Below are positions 11,305-24,242 of a stretch of 64,000 nt of DNA, one piece after another. The DNA comes from Sclerotiophoma versabilis (taxonomy: Eukaryota > Ascomycota > Dothideomycetes > Pleosporales > Didymellaceae). The stretch lies in NCBI GenBank assembly GCA_012274445.1, contig JAAROD010000014.1, positions 985,001-1,049,000 of the forward strand. The letters are read 5' to 3'. Positions within the stretch are counted from its first letter, which is position 1, and every line of letters begins with the position of its first letter. A program made the position numbers and the translations under genes. The notes under the pieces are model-generated. The model did not search any database. It worked only from the letters and a program-made list of their open reading frames with translations, and was not told the DNA's origin.

Positions 11305-13347
11305 ACAGGTAAGCCAAAAATCTCTCCCGCAAACCCCTCTTGGTCTTTGTTATGCCAATGCGAGGCTGCAAATATCCGAGACTCAACAGGAGACGCCAGC
11401 GGCGTTTCATGGATAGATCCTTTGACAGACGCAAGTTCGTGTTGCTGACTCGGTGGGTATAGGCCAACAAGCGCGTGCGGCGTGCAGGGGGATCGACCAA
11501 CTAGGATCTGATCCGAATACCTGGATCGATCACGTCCGGCTCGCACTCTCATCGGCGACTTACGTCCCATTTCACGTCATTCAACGAAATTCCTTTTTCT
11601 GCTCCTTCCTTCCTCGGACGGCGACATTCATATTTCGGCTCTATCGATTTAGCACGGCGTTTCGGCGGCTCAACATCTGGCGGCCCTCTGATAGAAGGGC
11701 GGCAATCTCGAAATGGCCGGCCACTATTACCAGGCGTTATTTGCAACTGCATAAAAGCAAAGGGCGTCTACACCGAATTGTTTCAGTCTCGACATGGGCT
11801 CTGTGTGACAGCCCGATGGTTTACGAGCTCTTCTTTGTTGGTTCTTGTGCATGAGTATTCGGTCTGAGCATTACTGGCTGGGTTTTCTTCTCGTATCATC
11901 TTTTCCCAGACCTACCGTGTTAGACCCAGGGACGGTTTGCAGTCTCGACCTAATGTTTTCTCTCTCAAATCTCAACCTCATCTGGTATTCTCCATATACT
12001 CTCTCCCGGTTATCAGTGGTAGCCTCGTGTACAAAACTCACGTCTATAGTGGGAAGGGTCGTTTCATACATCCAAGGGGGCCCATCACGGCAGCTGAATA
12101 GAGAGAAGTTCACATCAACCCAGAGTCTCACCATAAAGTGCAGCTAATTCGTCAGGGTTGTCATCATAACCAAAGCTGCCAGATCAGACGTCAATCCGAA
12201 TCAATCGGCCTCTGCGTATGACTCGCTCTGCTTGTTAATGGGAATCCCCAGCAATGGGTGCGTGCGCATTCTCAATGCTGTCAACGAGATCCGCCTCGAT
12301 TTGCGCACTGACACCAATGCGGATTCGGCGATCAAAGGAGCTTACGCCGCAAAATCCCTCAATCTCGTTGAGCACAACGTACAAAGCTCCTGTTCTCATC
12401 CCAAATATGTGCGCTGGCGTTGCGGGTCGAACAGAAGACGATCCACCATAGTAAAGACCCGCAAATCCTCTCATGCACAAGGCTACTTCGAGCAGCAAAC
12501 GGAGAGGACCAGGTTGGCAGTAAGAGCAAACTGCCTGATCGTCGGAATTTGCCGTCCACAAAGCAGTAGGGTCATGTATTTTGTATATGCGTGATTGAGC
12601 GGAAAGTATAGTGCATCAACTTCCTAGCAGGCTGCAGGGCTGGAACGAGATGGGTGGTACAGGCATTTGCTCGACGGCAGAGCAATCAAGCCAACCCTTG
12701 CTTGATGCTCCAAGAACAACAGCACTCGCAGATACTCTCCGGCGCCTGCTCACGTGTTATTGCTGATGCTGCCAGGCTTGGTGCAGGAGCTTGCAAGAGC
12801 TGACAGCTGAGCCCCCCGCAGCCGGCGCACGGACTAAATGCGTACGCGTCGACCTTACAATGATTACGACTCTTCACGATTCCAACATGTGGAGAGCTTG
12901 TATTCATTCGAAAAAGTATGGCCCGCCTGAAGCCAACTTGTCCATCTATTTCTGATTTATAGACACCAATGTGTGCCCAGACTTTACCTACGCGCTGTTA
13001 CACTTACCCGTATGCATGAGCAAGCTCAGGGAACTCTGCAGCTTCTCAATGGTCCGACGCACCCATCAGCGCCGGTGATGCGCTGGTCGTTACTCAGGAA
13101 GCTTTCTCAGCCGCAGATTGCTTGGACACCCAATGAATGGTTTCGGCCCCCATCTTATTGCATGGTTATAATCAACACGATGCTCGATGACAGCCTCGCT
13201 CACGCTCTTCCCATCTCGCGAACTCCTCTGTCGTTGAAAAATTGCTGTAGCTACGACCCTACGTTCCCTAAGTTTTCGGTAGGTCCGTTTGTAAGCCTCA
13301 AAGAGGTGGCTCATCGCAGACTAGGTAACGTCGAATAAGTAGTAGAC
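11305..13347. other. Intergenic, 2.0 kb upstream of the calpain gene
   Basis: Short frames occur on both strands, such as 12232-12594 (+) and 12973-13338 (+), without recognisable domains or codon bias. The last few hundred bases are the likely calpain promoter. No supported gene was seen. Confidence 0.5.
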
Positions 13348-15931
13348 ATGAGCTCCATTACCAGCGATGGCAACGAAGCCAGCAATGCTCCCCAAGAAGA
13401 AATCAATCAATTCTGGGATAAATTAGTCACCAAAAGACCAGGAAAGGTTATCCGAGTGTTTCCTGCAACGTTGTATGCCAATTTGCTTCCATCGCCACGC
13501 AAACAAGGGACCGCCAGGGGCCAAAATGCGGCCAAGTCCTACGAGGCTGCAGCCAAAGAGTGTCGAACTCGTATCAAACGCATTATACGCGAATGCCAAC
13601 GGACGAATGAGAAGTTTACAGACCCAGAGTTCGACATCGCGGACCGGCCGAAGAATTGTCTTGAGAGCCTTTTGCAATGGTACAAAGACCCAGAGCCATC
13701 GTCGTCAGCAGATGCCGTTAGCCCAGGACGTTTGGGGTTTGCTCTACGTACACTGATTGAGGCGGAGGTACTGTGCCAAGATGCTGCAAACTTTCAGCTC
13801 AAAAACACTGCCGATATTCTCCTGAACATTCAGACGAATCTCCAGGTCCAAGGTCCACAGTCATGGCACCGTATTGACTGGATTTTTGAGAACCCGAAGT
13901 TCGAGATCGATGGTTACTCGAGCAGCGATGTTGTGCAAGGTGCTAACGGTGATTGCTGGTTCATTGCAGCAGTCGCAACGATTTGCAGCAACCCAGATCT
14001 GATAAAAAGGGTGTGTATTGAGAGAGACGAGGAGTGTGGCGTATATGGTTTCATCTTTTACAGAGATGGTGAATGGATCTGGACAGTAGTAGACGACAAC
14101 CTGTTTCTCACTAAACCTGACTTTGATGCTTGTGGAGATACATACGACCCGACTGGCATCAAGGAAGCAAGATATAAGAAAAGTCATCAAACAGGATCTG
14201 AAGCATTGTACTTTGCTTCCTGCGCTCACGAGAATGAGACATGGCTGCCTCTCCTCGAGAAGGCCTACGCAAAGGTACACGGCGATTACGATGCTATCAG
14301 TGGCGGGATATCTGGTGAAGCAGTAGAAGACCTCACCGGCGGTGTAACAAGCAAGGTCCTGACAGACCGTATTCTTGATAAACAACGCCTATGGAGAGAG
14401 CTCACAGAGGTCAACAAGGACTTCCTCTTCTCTGCGTCATCGCCGGGATCATATGGTGATGACTCCAATGCCAGGCGAGGGCTGGCGCTCAATCATGCTT
14501 ACTCGGTCATCAAAGCTGTCGAGGTAGACAGTGAAGACCAAAAGACTAAGCATAGGCTTGTTCTTATCAGGTGTGTACACTGTTCCCATCTGGAGCCCAC
14601 TATTGACATTAGTCAGGAACCCCTGGGGTAAACGAGCCAACGCAGCCATGGGCGAATGGACTGGCCCATGGTCAGATGGGTCGAGTGAGTGGAATCCATA
14701 CTGGATGAAGAAGTTAGATCATAAGTTCGGTGATGACGGCCTCTTTTGGATGTCGTACCAAGACCTGCTCAAGCGGTTCGATCTGCTCGATCGCACACGA
14801 CTGTTCGACCACAACTGGACTGTCGTGCAGCAGTGGACAAGCGTACCCGTAGGATGGGTCACTGGATTCCTCAACACGAAATTTTCTGTGGATATTAAGA
14901 AAAGTGGACCGACCGTGTTCCAGCTCTGTCAGGTGAGGTGTGTCTTTTGCTAGTAAATATACGCGTGCTAATCTTACCAGCTTGACGATCGATACTTCCG
15001 TGGTCTTGAAGGCAAATACAATTTTGATTTGCATTTCATACTGCAGGAGAAGGATACAGAGCCGGGAGACTATATTGTCCGCGCCCGTGGCGCTTGGTTT
15101 GGCAACCGTAGCATTTCGGCTGAGGTTGATCTTGAGCCTGGTATCTATGAAATAGTGCCAAAGATCGAAGCCAAGCGTGACGCGGAATCCCCGGATGTTC
15201 ATGAAGTGGTCACAAAGGTAGTCGAGCGCAACCCACAGAAACTAAGGCAGATAGGTCTGAACTACGACCTTGCCAATGCGAAGGGACTTGCTGAACTTAC
15301 TGAGGAAGAGCACAAGCGAAAAGACCAAAAAAACAGAGAAGCAGCCGAGAGGAAGAGAAAGGAGAAAGAGGCTACCGATAAGCAGAAAGCTGACTTCGAA
15401 GCGTGGATCAAGCAAGAGAAAGAGGGGTATGAAGCTTGGAAAAAGGAAAAGAAACGACCGGAGGAGAAAATGAAGGCCGAGAAAGCCGAATCTGGCGCTC
15501 TTAACACCGAGTCTGCGGCGCCAGAGACCGAGGGTGCTTCTACAAGTGTTACGGGAGGCGAGGAAGGCAAGTCTGCTACGCCTGCCGCCAAGATGAATGA
15601 CACAGCAACAGCTGAAGACGCAACGTTGGGAGCAGATGAAGCGAAGTCAGCAAACACGACTCTGGAAGCCGAGCTTATTAGTAAGACGGCAGGTCTCAAA
15701 GTAGATGATGTAGACGCGCCCAGTAGAGACGAGCTACCACCAGAGGCTGGCCAGCGCGCTTGCTCGCCTGTGGAAAGCAAGCTGAAGCCCTGGAACGCAG
15801 TCTGCGTCTTGGGTCTTAGAGTTTACAGTCAGGACTCGGAAGTCAGTATCAACCTGATTAAGCCAAAAGATGTTGAAGAGGGTGCAATCTTGGATGTTGG
15901 TGGAGAGACTGCCGCAGGAGCTACGATGTAA
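13348..15931 (+). CDS. Calpain-family cysteine protease, 3 exons
   Basis: Exons 13348-14570, 14617-14932 and 14981-15931 encode 829 aa. It is a papain-fold, clan CA protease of the calpain family, normally Ca2+-linked and cytosolic. The catalytic triad is intact: Cys203 in NGDCWFIAAV, His383 in LNHAYSVIKA and Asn409 in IRNPWGKRA, the last lying just after intron 1. Other family blocks are FYRDGEWIWTVVDDNLFLTKPDFD, ETWLPLLEKAYAKVHGDYDAI, SGGISGEAVEDLTGGVT and WSDGSSEWNPYW. A C2-like/domain III segment (LDDRYFRGLEGKYNF) starts exon 3. It is followed by a Lys/Glu-rich coiled-coil stretch and a disordered acidic tail. No MIT domain is evident, so it is not obviously PalB. Introns are 46 and 48 nt with GTGTGT/CAG and GTGAGG/CAG ends. 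Confidence 0.92.
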
Positions 15932-16367
15932 CTGAACTGCAGGATTTATATAGACAAATACAAACATTCGAAGGCAACATTTGTACTTCGCCACTCCCTA
16001 TGATGCCACAAATGCGTATTTCGAATACATCTCAACTTGTAAGCGTGATTGTCGTCCGACTCGACAGCACACGAGCGACTAATTTGGGTGATGTCACTGA
16101 AATCAGACCCTGGAAGCTATCGGAGAGTGGTAACTTCCATGTTTCCACTGTCACAGTTCCCACGGTAAGCAACTGCAACGACAAGCGCGCAGGTTGCAAC
16201 TCCAACTGAACTGCGTCTCTTATTGACGTACCTACAATTAGCTACCCATCATTACGAGCCATCAACATACCCAAAGGGTCACTCGCTCTCTATTATTAAC
16301 GAAATACGCACGCGCACATTTCATCGTTCTCCAGACCCTAGTCGTCACAATATAATTTCGAAACATT
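15932..16367. other. Intergenic, 436 bp
   Basis: This is the calpain 3' flank followed by the likely promoter and 5' leader of the next gene. It is AT-rich just before the ATG at 16368. No gene was seen. Confidence 0.5.
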
Positions 16368-17771
16368 ATGGCTGCCAAATGCGAATTGAACGAGGACCTC
16401 TATGTATATGATGGCTACGAAAAATCTGCACCATACACGCCAGACGCCTCACAGTTCAAACAGCCCAGGCAGGACTCTGTGGTACACTGCGAGGCTGTCG
16501 GAACATTGTTTGCATCACAAACTGCAGCAAACATTTCCTTGCAAGGACTTGCGAACACACCATCGCAGAGACAGTCCGGTCCTGAGTTATCAATCTTTGC
16601 CATTTACGATGCTAGTGCCGAGGGGATGAGGACCAATGCCAGCAAAACTGTCGCTGGCTTGCGAAAGAGGCTAGAGGCATTCTCACTACCTCAAGCACAC
16701 GCCAATCACAGCATGGACTCTATCACTGAGAATGATAACTCGGCGCGTGGTTCACGTAAACGTTCACTCAACACCCACACAGCAGAGGACGTGCCAATGG
16801 AATTTTCGTTCCGAGCCTCGACTGAGTGCCTCCATGAGTACACCGACACTGATGGTGTTGGATCACACCATTCGAATTTGCTCGACGATGAAGAAACCAA
16901 CACAGTACTCCATGATGAGCGTTTCAATCTTCTTTTGTCCATCGCGCTACCGTTGTCGCCACTTGAGAGAACACCTGAATGGGAAGAAAGACAACAAGTA
17001 CGAGGAGAATACAATGCTATCGAACGTGAACGCGTAATGCGCATCGAACGAGAAAACGTGTGGGCAGAAGATCAAGAATGGTGGGTGAAGCAATCTACAG
17101 AGTCCTGGGAAGACTATGAAAAAGGTCGCAGAATTGCAGAAGAACACCGGCAAGACAGAACCATGGAAGCCGATATCAAAGAAGAATTAGACTACGGAGA
17201 TCACCTTCTACATACCGCCCAGCACATCATGCACCTTGAAGACTCGGGCATGTACATCATTCCAAGAGTGTGGAATATGGAGGATCGACCGCGTCGCACT
17301 CGACTCTACAGCAATCTCAGCCACCTCAGACAATATTTGGGACGAGAAATGTCCTTAGTTTACCTGATTGAAGAGCGTCGCGAGTATTTGCAGGATGGGA
17401 AATCCGAGCAGCCGGAAGCAGCAGTCAAGAAGGAACTCAAGAACCTGGAAGCCCACGCTCGAATGCGTATGGACGCCGAAAGCGACTACGACGCACTCAC
17501 GTGTGACTATTTGGGCTGGGCTATAGCTCAAATGACGCTTGACATACAGGAGAGCATCTGCAGCACAGTCTCTACGATTGACATCCCGCCTTTTATTTTG
17601 CAAGATTGGATTGCAGCAACTTCAGAGTCAAGAAACCGCTTTGTTCGGCTGCGAATTTTGGAGCAGTCGCACTTTCCGGAACGCTTTATAATTCACCCTC
17701 AAGCACCACAATGCACGCCTGGAGGCCGTCCAATCCCAGTGCGAGAGCCGCAATCGCGAATCCATCAATAG
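16368..17771 (+). CDS. Hypothetical protein, 467 aa, ended by a TAG in the same frame as the next gene
   Basis: An intron-free frame starts at ATG 16368 (AACATTATGGCT) and ends at TAG 17769-17771. No domain is recognised. The N-terminal third is polar and low in complexity. Residues from about 200 onwards are rich in Glu, Arg and Trp (RTPEWEERQQ, WAEDQEWWVKQS, ESWEDYEKGRR) and are predicted mainly helical. After the TAG, the same frame stays open through CAA GAT GGT and reaches the ATG of the next CDS only 30 bp later. Such a gap is far too small for two independent fungal genes. The two ORFs may therefore be one gene with a leaky, mutated or mis-sequenced stop. I found no intron with good signals that would remove the stop and keep the frame. 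Confidence 0.6.
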   Translation: MAAKCELNEDLYVYDGYEKSAPYTPDASQFKQPRQDSVVHCEAVGTLFASQTAANISLQGLANTPSQRQSGPELSIFAIYDASAEGMRTNASKTVAGLRKRLEAFSLPQAHANHSMDSITENDNSARGSRKRSLNTHTAEDVPMEFSFRASTECLHEYTDTDGVGSHHSNLLDDEETNTVLHDERFNLLLSIALPLSPLERTPEWEERQQVRGEYNAIERERVMRIERENVWAEDQEWWVKQSTESWEDYEKGRRIAEEHRQDRTMEADIKEELDYGDHLLHTAQHIMHLEDSGMYIIPRVWNMEDRPRRTRLYSNLSHLRQYLGREMSLVYLIEERREYLQDGKSEQPEAAVKKELKNLEAHARMRMDAESDYDALTCDYLGWAIAQMTLDIQESICSTVSTIDIPPFILQDWIAATSESRNRFVRLRILEQSHFPERFIIHPQAPQCTPGGRPIPVREPQSRIHQ

Positions 17772-17801
17772 CAAGATGGTTCAACAGGAGATAATCTCTC
17801 G

Positions 17802-19268
17802 ATGACAGGATTCGTTAGGCATTCGAAAGAACGTGAATATCAGTACGACATACGGACATCACGAACGCTGACGCGATCGTTCAAGTCAAAGAAACACAGA
17901 CTGATCGCACTACGTGAACAGTTGGTAGAGCCAGATTTTCCAGTACCAGCGTTAGATTTGAGAATGGACAGCCAGCCAACTTCACCAGCAAAACCTGCCC
18001 AGACCGGAAGTTTTCCTCCCCCAAAACCAAAGCCAAGGATGCTGATGCGTTTATCATCTTTTCCCTCAGCAGACGACTGCTATACACCTCAGCTTCAGGC
18101 TCCTTTTCAACTGAGCAAGTCGACATCCCTACGTGTGAAGCGACACACCAATCCGTATGGTCTCGATGCTGATGGTGGGTGCAACTGTTCTCTTGGAGTG
18201 TGAGCATGGACTAAGTGGTGATACAGAGCTTGCTTCTAGAAGGCTGAATCCACCACGACTGTTTTTATCCTTACGACAAGCCAAACGTCGCCGAGCACTT
18301 CAAGAACCTTTGACACCAGAGACTATCGACAAGTTTGTGGAACGCCATTGGAGAACAGATCTCAAGGACTTACAGCAGCGTCAAGAATCCATGGGAGGAG
18401 AAGGTATGTTGAACTATATCGTAGGAGAAGCAGGTGATTATGCTAAGATGTGATAACAGTCTCACGTAAGCATGCCGACTTCGTGAAAGAGCTCAGATTG
18501 CGTAAATCTGCGTTCTACATTGAAGCCACCTTATCAGGCATTGCTGGGGTGGATGCCAACAGCAGCAGCAGTGCTAGAATTAGTGCCAATGCTGATGTTC
18601 ACGAGATCCTCGAGCAGACACAACATGCTAATGCCAAAAAGAGAGCTGACGATGTCAGCATCTTCAATCGTGCCGAGGACATCAGATTCTTCGAATCACT
18701 TGAAGATAACAAGACATCTCTCCGCGTTGTGAAGGTTCGCCAGGTTAAGGATATCAAAAGTACCGTGAAACTCGATTCGGCGCATTTCATCAAACACATT
18801 GAAGCTGTCGACCGGGCTGAGAACTCTAGAGTCGCAAGTACGTTTCAAGGCAGGTTATTTGTAACACTGTATCTGATTGTCTGCTGACACGGACAAGTGA
18901 ATCCAGTGCCCGAGGTTACGGTCACGGAGATTGAGAGTTCTGGTTCCGACGACGAGGAGAACGATCAGGCACCACCTCAACAAGTCGAGCCCTTTGAACG
19001 TCCAATGAGTAGGGTAGAACGCCGGCTTGAGAATGAGGATGATGTTTTAGCCACAAAGACAGACGACTCTGATGTGCAGGATAAAGACCACCAAGCACCA
19101 TCGCTACAGGTAGGACCTGTGCAGCATCCCACAAGTAGGGCACAGCAGATAGTCGAGAGGCAGCCCGAGATTACAGCGGCAGAAATCGAAGGCTATGATA
19201 CGGAAGATGAGGAAAGCAACAGTCATGCTTTGATTGGGACAAAGATGAATATTCGTGCCTTGAGATAA
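17802..19268 (+). CDS. Hypothetical protein, 432 aa, 4 exons, in frame with the upstream ORF
   Basis: Exons 17802-18174, 18227-18403, 18460-18837 and 18898-19268 close in frame. The introns (52, 56 and 60 nt) carry GTGGGT, GTATGT and GTACGT donors and CAG/AAG acceptors; CTAAG or CTGAC branch-like sites are visible. No domain is recognised. The protein begins basic (KSKKHRLIALREQL), has a Pro/Ser-rich stretch (PPPKPKPR), then a helical central part (FVERHWRTDLKDLQQRQESM). It ends acidic with two similar segments, EVTVTEIESSGSDDEENDQ and EITAAEIEGYDTEDEESN, an internal duplication. The spliced introns make this half look like a living gene. Because it continues the frame of the preceding ORF across one TAG, the true product may be about 910 aa. 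Confidence 0.6.
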
Positions 19269-20966
19269 TGGGTGGGGAAAAACATGTGTAAGCCTGAGAA
19301 GAATGCTGGCGACTGTTGTTCAGAACCAAGTGCTTCCAAAGTGTCTATCATCATATATCACTGGAGTGCCTGAGTAACTACAGGCCCGTTGTGTCGTTCG
19401 CCTTGTTTCTCACATGATCCACACTACCTTTCCGCACGGTACCCTCTAGCCTTCCATGATCGACCTGCGTACCCCTGCAGCCCATTCAGCTAGCATCCTC
19501 CCTTGATAGCTTTATTGTTGATTACATCTTGTAGTCACGACAGCATGGTCAAGATCACCTTGTCGCACATTCAAGTGCTACCGTGACTCCAGGCTCACAA
19601 TCATCTCAGAGACAACCATGTTCTATGGCAAAGTAAATTCGCCCGCATGTGCTGTACTGGATGACAATGGTGCTGCGACGCGGGCAAAGGGCATATAAGT
19701 ACGAGCTTCGACGGAAGACTAGGTAACAAACAGCTTGGCGAGCATAGTTAACCCCTCAAAGGCTAGCTTGAGTGTCATTCTCAGCTCATTCTGTAGTTTT
19801 ACAAGCTCAAGTAACACCCGTATGAGTATTTGACAATGACGCTTGGATAGTTTATCGCGCTGATTGTTTGTGGCGTATGAAGAATTTGCCACAGATGGCT
19901 CCTGTCCAGTATAAGGTCGCATACTAGGCCAATCTGGCACCAACTAGAGAGCCAACTGGGATATCAGGATGAACAGAGCAACATTTTCTCGTCGATTATG
20001 ACGACGTCATAAAACGTACCTTTGCATGTGGCTTCGTCCTAATGACAGAAAAGCAACTCAAGCCTGTCGTGAATACGGAAACAGAGCTGTTTAAATTATT
20101 ACAATAATTTGAACTTGAGACGCGTAAATTTCTCCGTAACCTTTGTGTCCAAAATTCTAGTCACTCTAACAGCATGTTGGCAGTTACGTGGCTGGTTTGG
20201 GTTTTTTGGTGCAGGTTTGCATGAGGTCTAATACATTCAAATTCTACGCTTGGTAGAGCCCTGTATGTCGCAATGTGACAGATTCCTAACACCGTACCCA
20301 CAGGGAAAATCTCTGTAGGCCAAAAGATAGCAACCAACGTCGTATCTAGGGCAATTATTTGTTGGTCTGATGCACGATTGCAAGGTACGGTTTCGCATGG
20401 CCTATCGGCTTCACTGTCCAGAACTGGTTCACTTTGGGCTTGCGTTGGGCATGCACTCCCTTTATTCAACTGTCACTGCTGAGCTTCGTCTGTTGCGCTG
20501 TTCATATGTGGAATAGTACTTTGTAGAGAGCTTATCACATAAGTCCTCGTGTCTGCGTGTCGTAGTGGGGAGATCGCCCGCTGATGTTGCCGCAGAGTTT
20601 GCATCATCGCCATATGTTAAGAACGTCCTAAGCAATCTAGCAGCTAAAACCTCTATAAAGAAGCTTTACATCCATTAATTTTTGGTTTGTGTCTTTTCCG
20701 TTTCTGTTCGTTGGAACAGAGCAGTGCAAGGAGTCTTTCTTCACTGTAAAACGAGACATTAACTATAGAATTCAACATCTCATTTTACAGTCTTCTATGC
20801 CGTTGACCAAATACGCGGAAGCAATACCGCTGGCAGATCTGATGAGTGCGATGAGTGGGCTGCGTTTACTCTAGGAGGGGCTACCAAGTTCCCAATGACC
20901 ATGCCGAAGACAAAGCCAATTAACGCTTTGATGTATCCGGCTATGAATAAGATTACCCAGAAGTTT
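19269..20966. other. Intergenic, 1.7 kb
   Basis: Only short, unrelated frames occur on both strands. The sequence around 20040-20160 is AT-rich. No supported gene, tRNA or repeat was seen. Confidence 0.5.
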
Positions 20967-21494
20967 TCAAGGGACAGAGACTGGAATCAGAATTCTCAAC
21001 ACTAGTAGAGATCTCAGAAACGGCTGAGTGACTAAGGGGCACTCTGTTCGAGACAATCTTATGCGTCGTCGCAGCCTAAACAGACGCAGCATAACGAGGA
21101 AGCTCATGAGCAATAGAAACAAGACTCCAAATTTGAACCACATCATATAGCCACACACGGCCAGCAACAACTGCGTCTCCTCGTTCCATAAGCCCTTCTT
21201 CCCACCCTCACGCCTTTTCTTGATAACCCTATCTTCATCCGCCCCCCGACCATGACACCCTCTATTTTATGCCCGTAATCGCTCCATGGACGACAGATCG
21301 CCTATCTCCTTGTCTTTTTCCGTCAACCGATCATCTATATCCACGCCTCCACCCAGAAGACACGTACCCTGCTTTTCCGGGTCCAGCGACCACAGGCATG
21401 AGAAGTGTGCGTCGAAAGCGAAGGTATACTCATGGGTTTCGCGGAGCTTGTGGATCAGCGAGAGGGAAAGGGGCTTAGAGGCAGTTTGGCTCAT
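20967..21494 (-). CDS. Candidate small single-pass membrane protein, 130 aa (doubtful)
   Basis: The model joins 21494-21368 with 21232-20967, removing a 135-nt intron with a GTACGT donor and a GAAG acceptor. The product would start MSQTASKPLSLSLIHKL. It would contain one hydrophobic stretch (MMWFKFGVLFLLLMSFLVML) followed by the basic RLRRRIRL, as in a type of small tail-in-cytosol membrane protein. Without splicing, the same frame is open on both sides of a single TAA at 21267-21269, so a broken gene is the alternative reading. No family is recognised. The intron is longer than its neighbours and its acceptor is weak, hence the low confidence. Confidence 0.3.
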
Positions 21495-24242
21495 TGTCGA
21501 GGATTTTGGAGGGGGTGAAAGGGTGGTTTTGAGGGGTTGTTGAGGGTTGATAGATGAATGTGACAGATCAAGGGTGACGAAAATCGAGAGCATGTGGTAC
21601 TAGTCTGAGATAGGAGTATGCTGTGGATGAACAATGTCGGGATGTGATATCGCGCAGCGTGTGATATGATGTGCTGAGATCGGTTGTAAGAGGACTATGT
21701 CACTACTAAGCAAAGTGCGCGCCGTACTAAAGATGGGCAGGCTTTGAGGTCAAGATATCCATCTAGTCTATATTTGGCATTGTGTCAAATATGGCTTACT
21801 TTTGTTTAAGTGTGAAAATGCTTATTTCGAGTGTGAGTCATAGTGGAGTAGCTTGACAGTGTCATCCACAACCCAGTCTGAGCGATAGGCCATAATGCAG
21901 CCTGAGACACGCCATGATCTGTACGATCTATGTACTCTTCTTGTCATAACAGAGCAGCGTAGATTCTGTATGTGGTAGTTTCTCAGACTCAGACGACAAA
22001 CCTGATGGCAAAATTGAGCAGCAGTGCGGTAAGAAGCATGGCTTCTGGGCGACCTTGAACCACGACTACAAGCTCGATTGGCATCAGTCTGATTGACAGG
22101 AGATTGACAGAATGGTGACATGAATTTTAGCCCTTGTTGGAGACTAAAGGTAGGAAAGCGATCGAATGTAATTTTTTTTAATAAGTAAGGGTATGGCTGA
22201 ATCAAGCCTTATGAGTTGCGTATTATGTCCAGGTGTGATTTCATGCTTGTTTTGGTACTTGATTGGCCTACTCGAGGTTACTATGAAGAGGTGAAGGATA
22301 AGAAGGATAGAATGATGTTGCGGGCTTTTGGAAGTCGCCATGCGGGTAAACAAAGCTAGCGTGAAGAGGTAGCCGCTCTTTTGGGAAGCAACGCTCATGT
22401 ACGTAATAAATAGAGCGGTAGGTCAGATACTTCTATGATATATCTATTGTAGAGTCATGGTAATTGTTTATGTGTAGTAGGGTATCTTATAATGCCTTCC
22501 TGTACGCGCGTACTAACTTTCTAGTTCAGGTACACCGACGAAATCCATGTGCATGCGCCCATGTCAGCTGCCACACAAAAAGCTCAGGTATCTTACTTTT
22601 GAAGCTTTCCTTGAGCACAACCAAATCTCAGTACAGTCTAGGGTTCCAATCAAGGAAGCTTCAATCAAAAGCAAGGCTCGGGGCATTACGGTAATATTAA
22701 CTCCAGACTGCAGGCCGAGAGAATGGGTATCCTACGACGCGCAATGCACTGATGGCTGCATGCTAAGGTGTAATTCTGCAGCCAATTACCAACCACGGAT
22801 AAGAGTTCGCTCAGCATCGCGGCAGACCGATCATGCTGCCAAGACAAGGTGGTCTACACCTGCATACGGAGCTTGTTGATAGAGATGTCAATATGGTGTG
22901 GGCAGACGGTGCTGAAGCTACTGTGGAGCTGGAGTTTGAAGACAACTGACTGCCTGGTGTTCGTGCACTCGCGAAGGCAGCGGCGAATTAGCGAAGGATC
23001 ATCAGAGAACAATCGTGAAATCTTGGTGCCAGTCACCGTTCCAGAACCTGGTGCCATTTGCTGGATTTTGGAGGCCTTCAGTCTTGGTCTTGAGGTGCCA
23101 ACTTGAAATGTCAGTGCAAACGTGACGTCGAGGGAAATATGGTCTTTGCCAAACGTGCAACATGGTTTATGGGCGAGGCTGCAGGCGCCTGGCTAGGTCC
23201 CGTTTCAATAGCGCGGCGTGGGTGTTGAGTGTCTCGAGAGCTTGTTAGGTGGCTGGCAGCCCACGTGCAGTAGTGAACAGTGTCTGCGGCTATCGGCAAT
23301 ATCCACACAGTTCTTCAAGAGAAAGTGGTGTTTGAGAGCTCGTGTCTGCCCAGATAGTTCAGGCCGCATTGGGACCGGTCTGCACCGGAAAACAGTTTCG
23401 TAGTCGCGAGTGGTGCCGAGTTATGCGGCGGCGCCTGATTTTAGTGTGGGATCCCGGCATCAAATCGTCGTCATGGCCCATTAGCCGCAAGCCTCGCGCA
23501 GCGCGCCCAAGGCAAAGAGCCTGCACGAGGCAGGCGGATCTCACGATGATGAACAACGTCGCTCGTTCCTTTCCTGCTGCTCGTGCTCGCCCGGGGCTGT
23601 TAGTGCTTTGGTGGATCCGCTCACCTCTTAGGGCCTCTCACTGTTCACTCTGTGCCCTGTCGACGATCTGTCGCTCGTTTCTTCGAGGCTCCATTCGCTG
23701 CTTGGCAATTGCGTCGCCCGTTGCCCCAAGTGCGCGAGTCGCAATTAGAACTCAACATTTCTCCCCGACTGCCTTGTGCAGTCCTTGCACATACACTCTA
23801 CGCAGGGCAGCCATTGCGACTACGCAGACAGTGCCTGTCGCTTCCAAACCGACCGTAGCCGCCGCCGCCAAACAATCGTGATACGGGCGTGGGAGGAGCG
23901 ACGTCCCTGCGCACCACATTCTCAGGACCCTTCAACCGGACGCCGCGATTCTGAGCAGGAACGACGCGAAAGCACGCCGTGCACCCTCCTTAAATGCGCC
24001 AGTCCCCGCTGACAGGGCGAAAATCTGGACGCGACCATACCGTCTCTACCCCCGAATTTTTGGCCGCGCAACCCCCGGGACATGGCATCGCGGTGAATGA
24101 CCGGTCTGAAGGCACAGCAGCAGGAACACCACATTGGAAGGAGGCCAAGAGGAGGAGCGAAGAGGGGCATGTGCCATTCCAGCGATCTGCAACAACACGA
24201 CGTCAACCCAGCACCTCGGCGACCGCCGCACCTAACACAACC
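21495..24242. other. Intergenic, 2.7 kb
   Basis: The 21.6-22.5 kb part is AT-rich with no gene seen. From about 23.4 kb the base composition becomes GC-richer. Frames such as 23342-23881 (+) are open there, probably as leader and promoter of BST1 rather than a gene. The BST1 frame itself is open back to 23994, but no conservation supports that extension. Confidence 0.5.
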
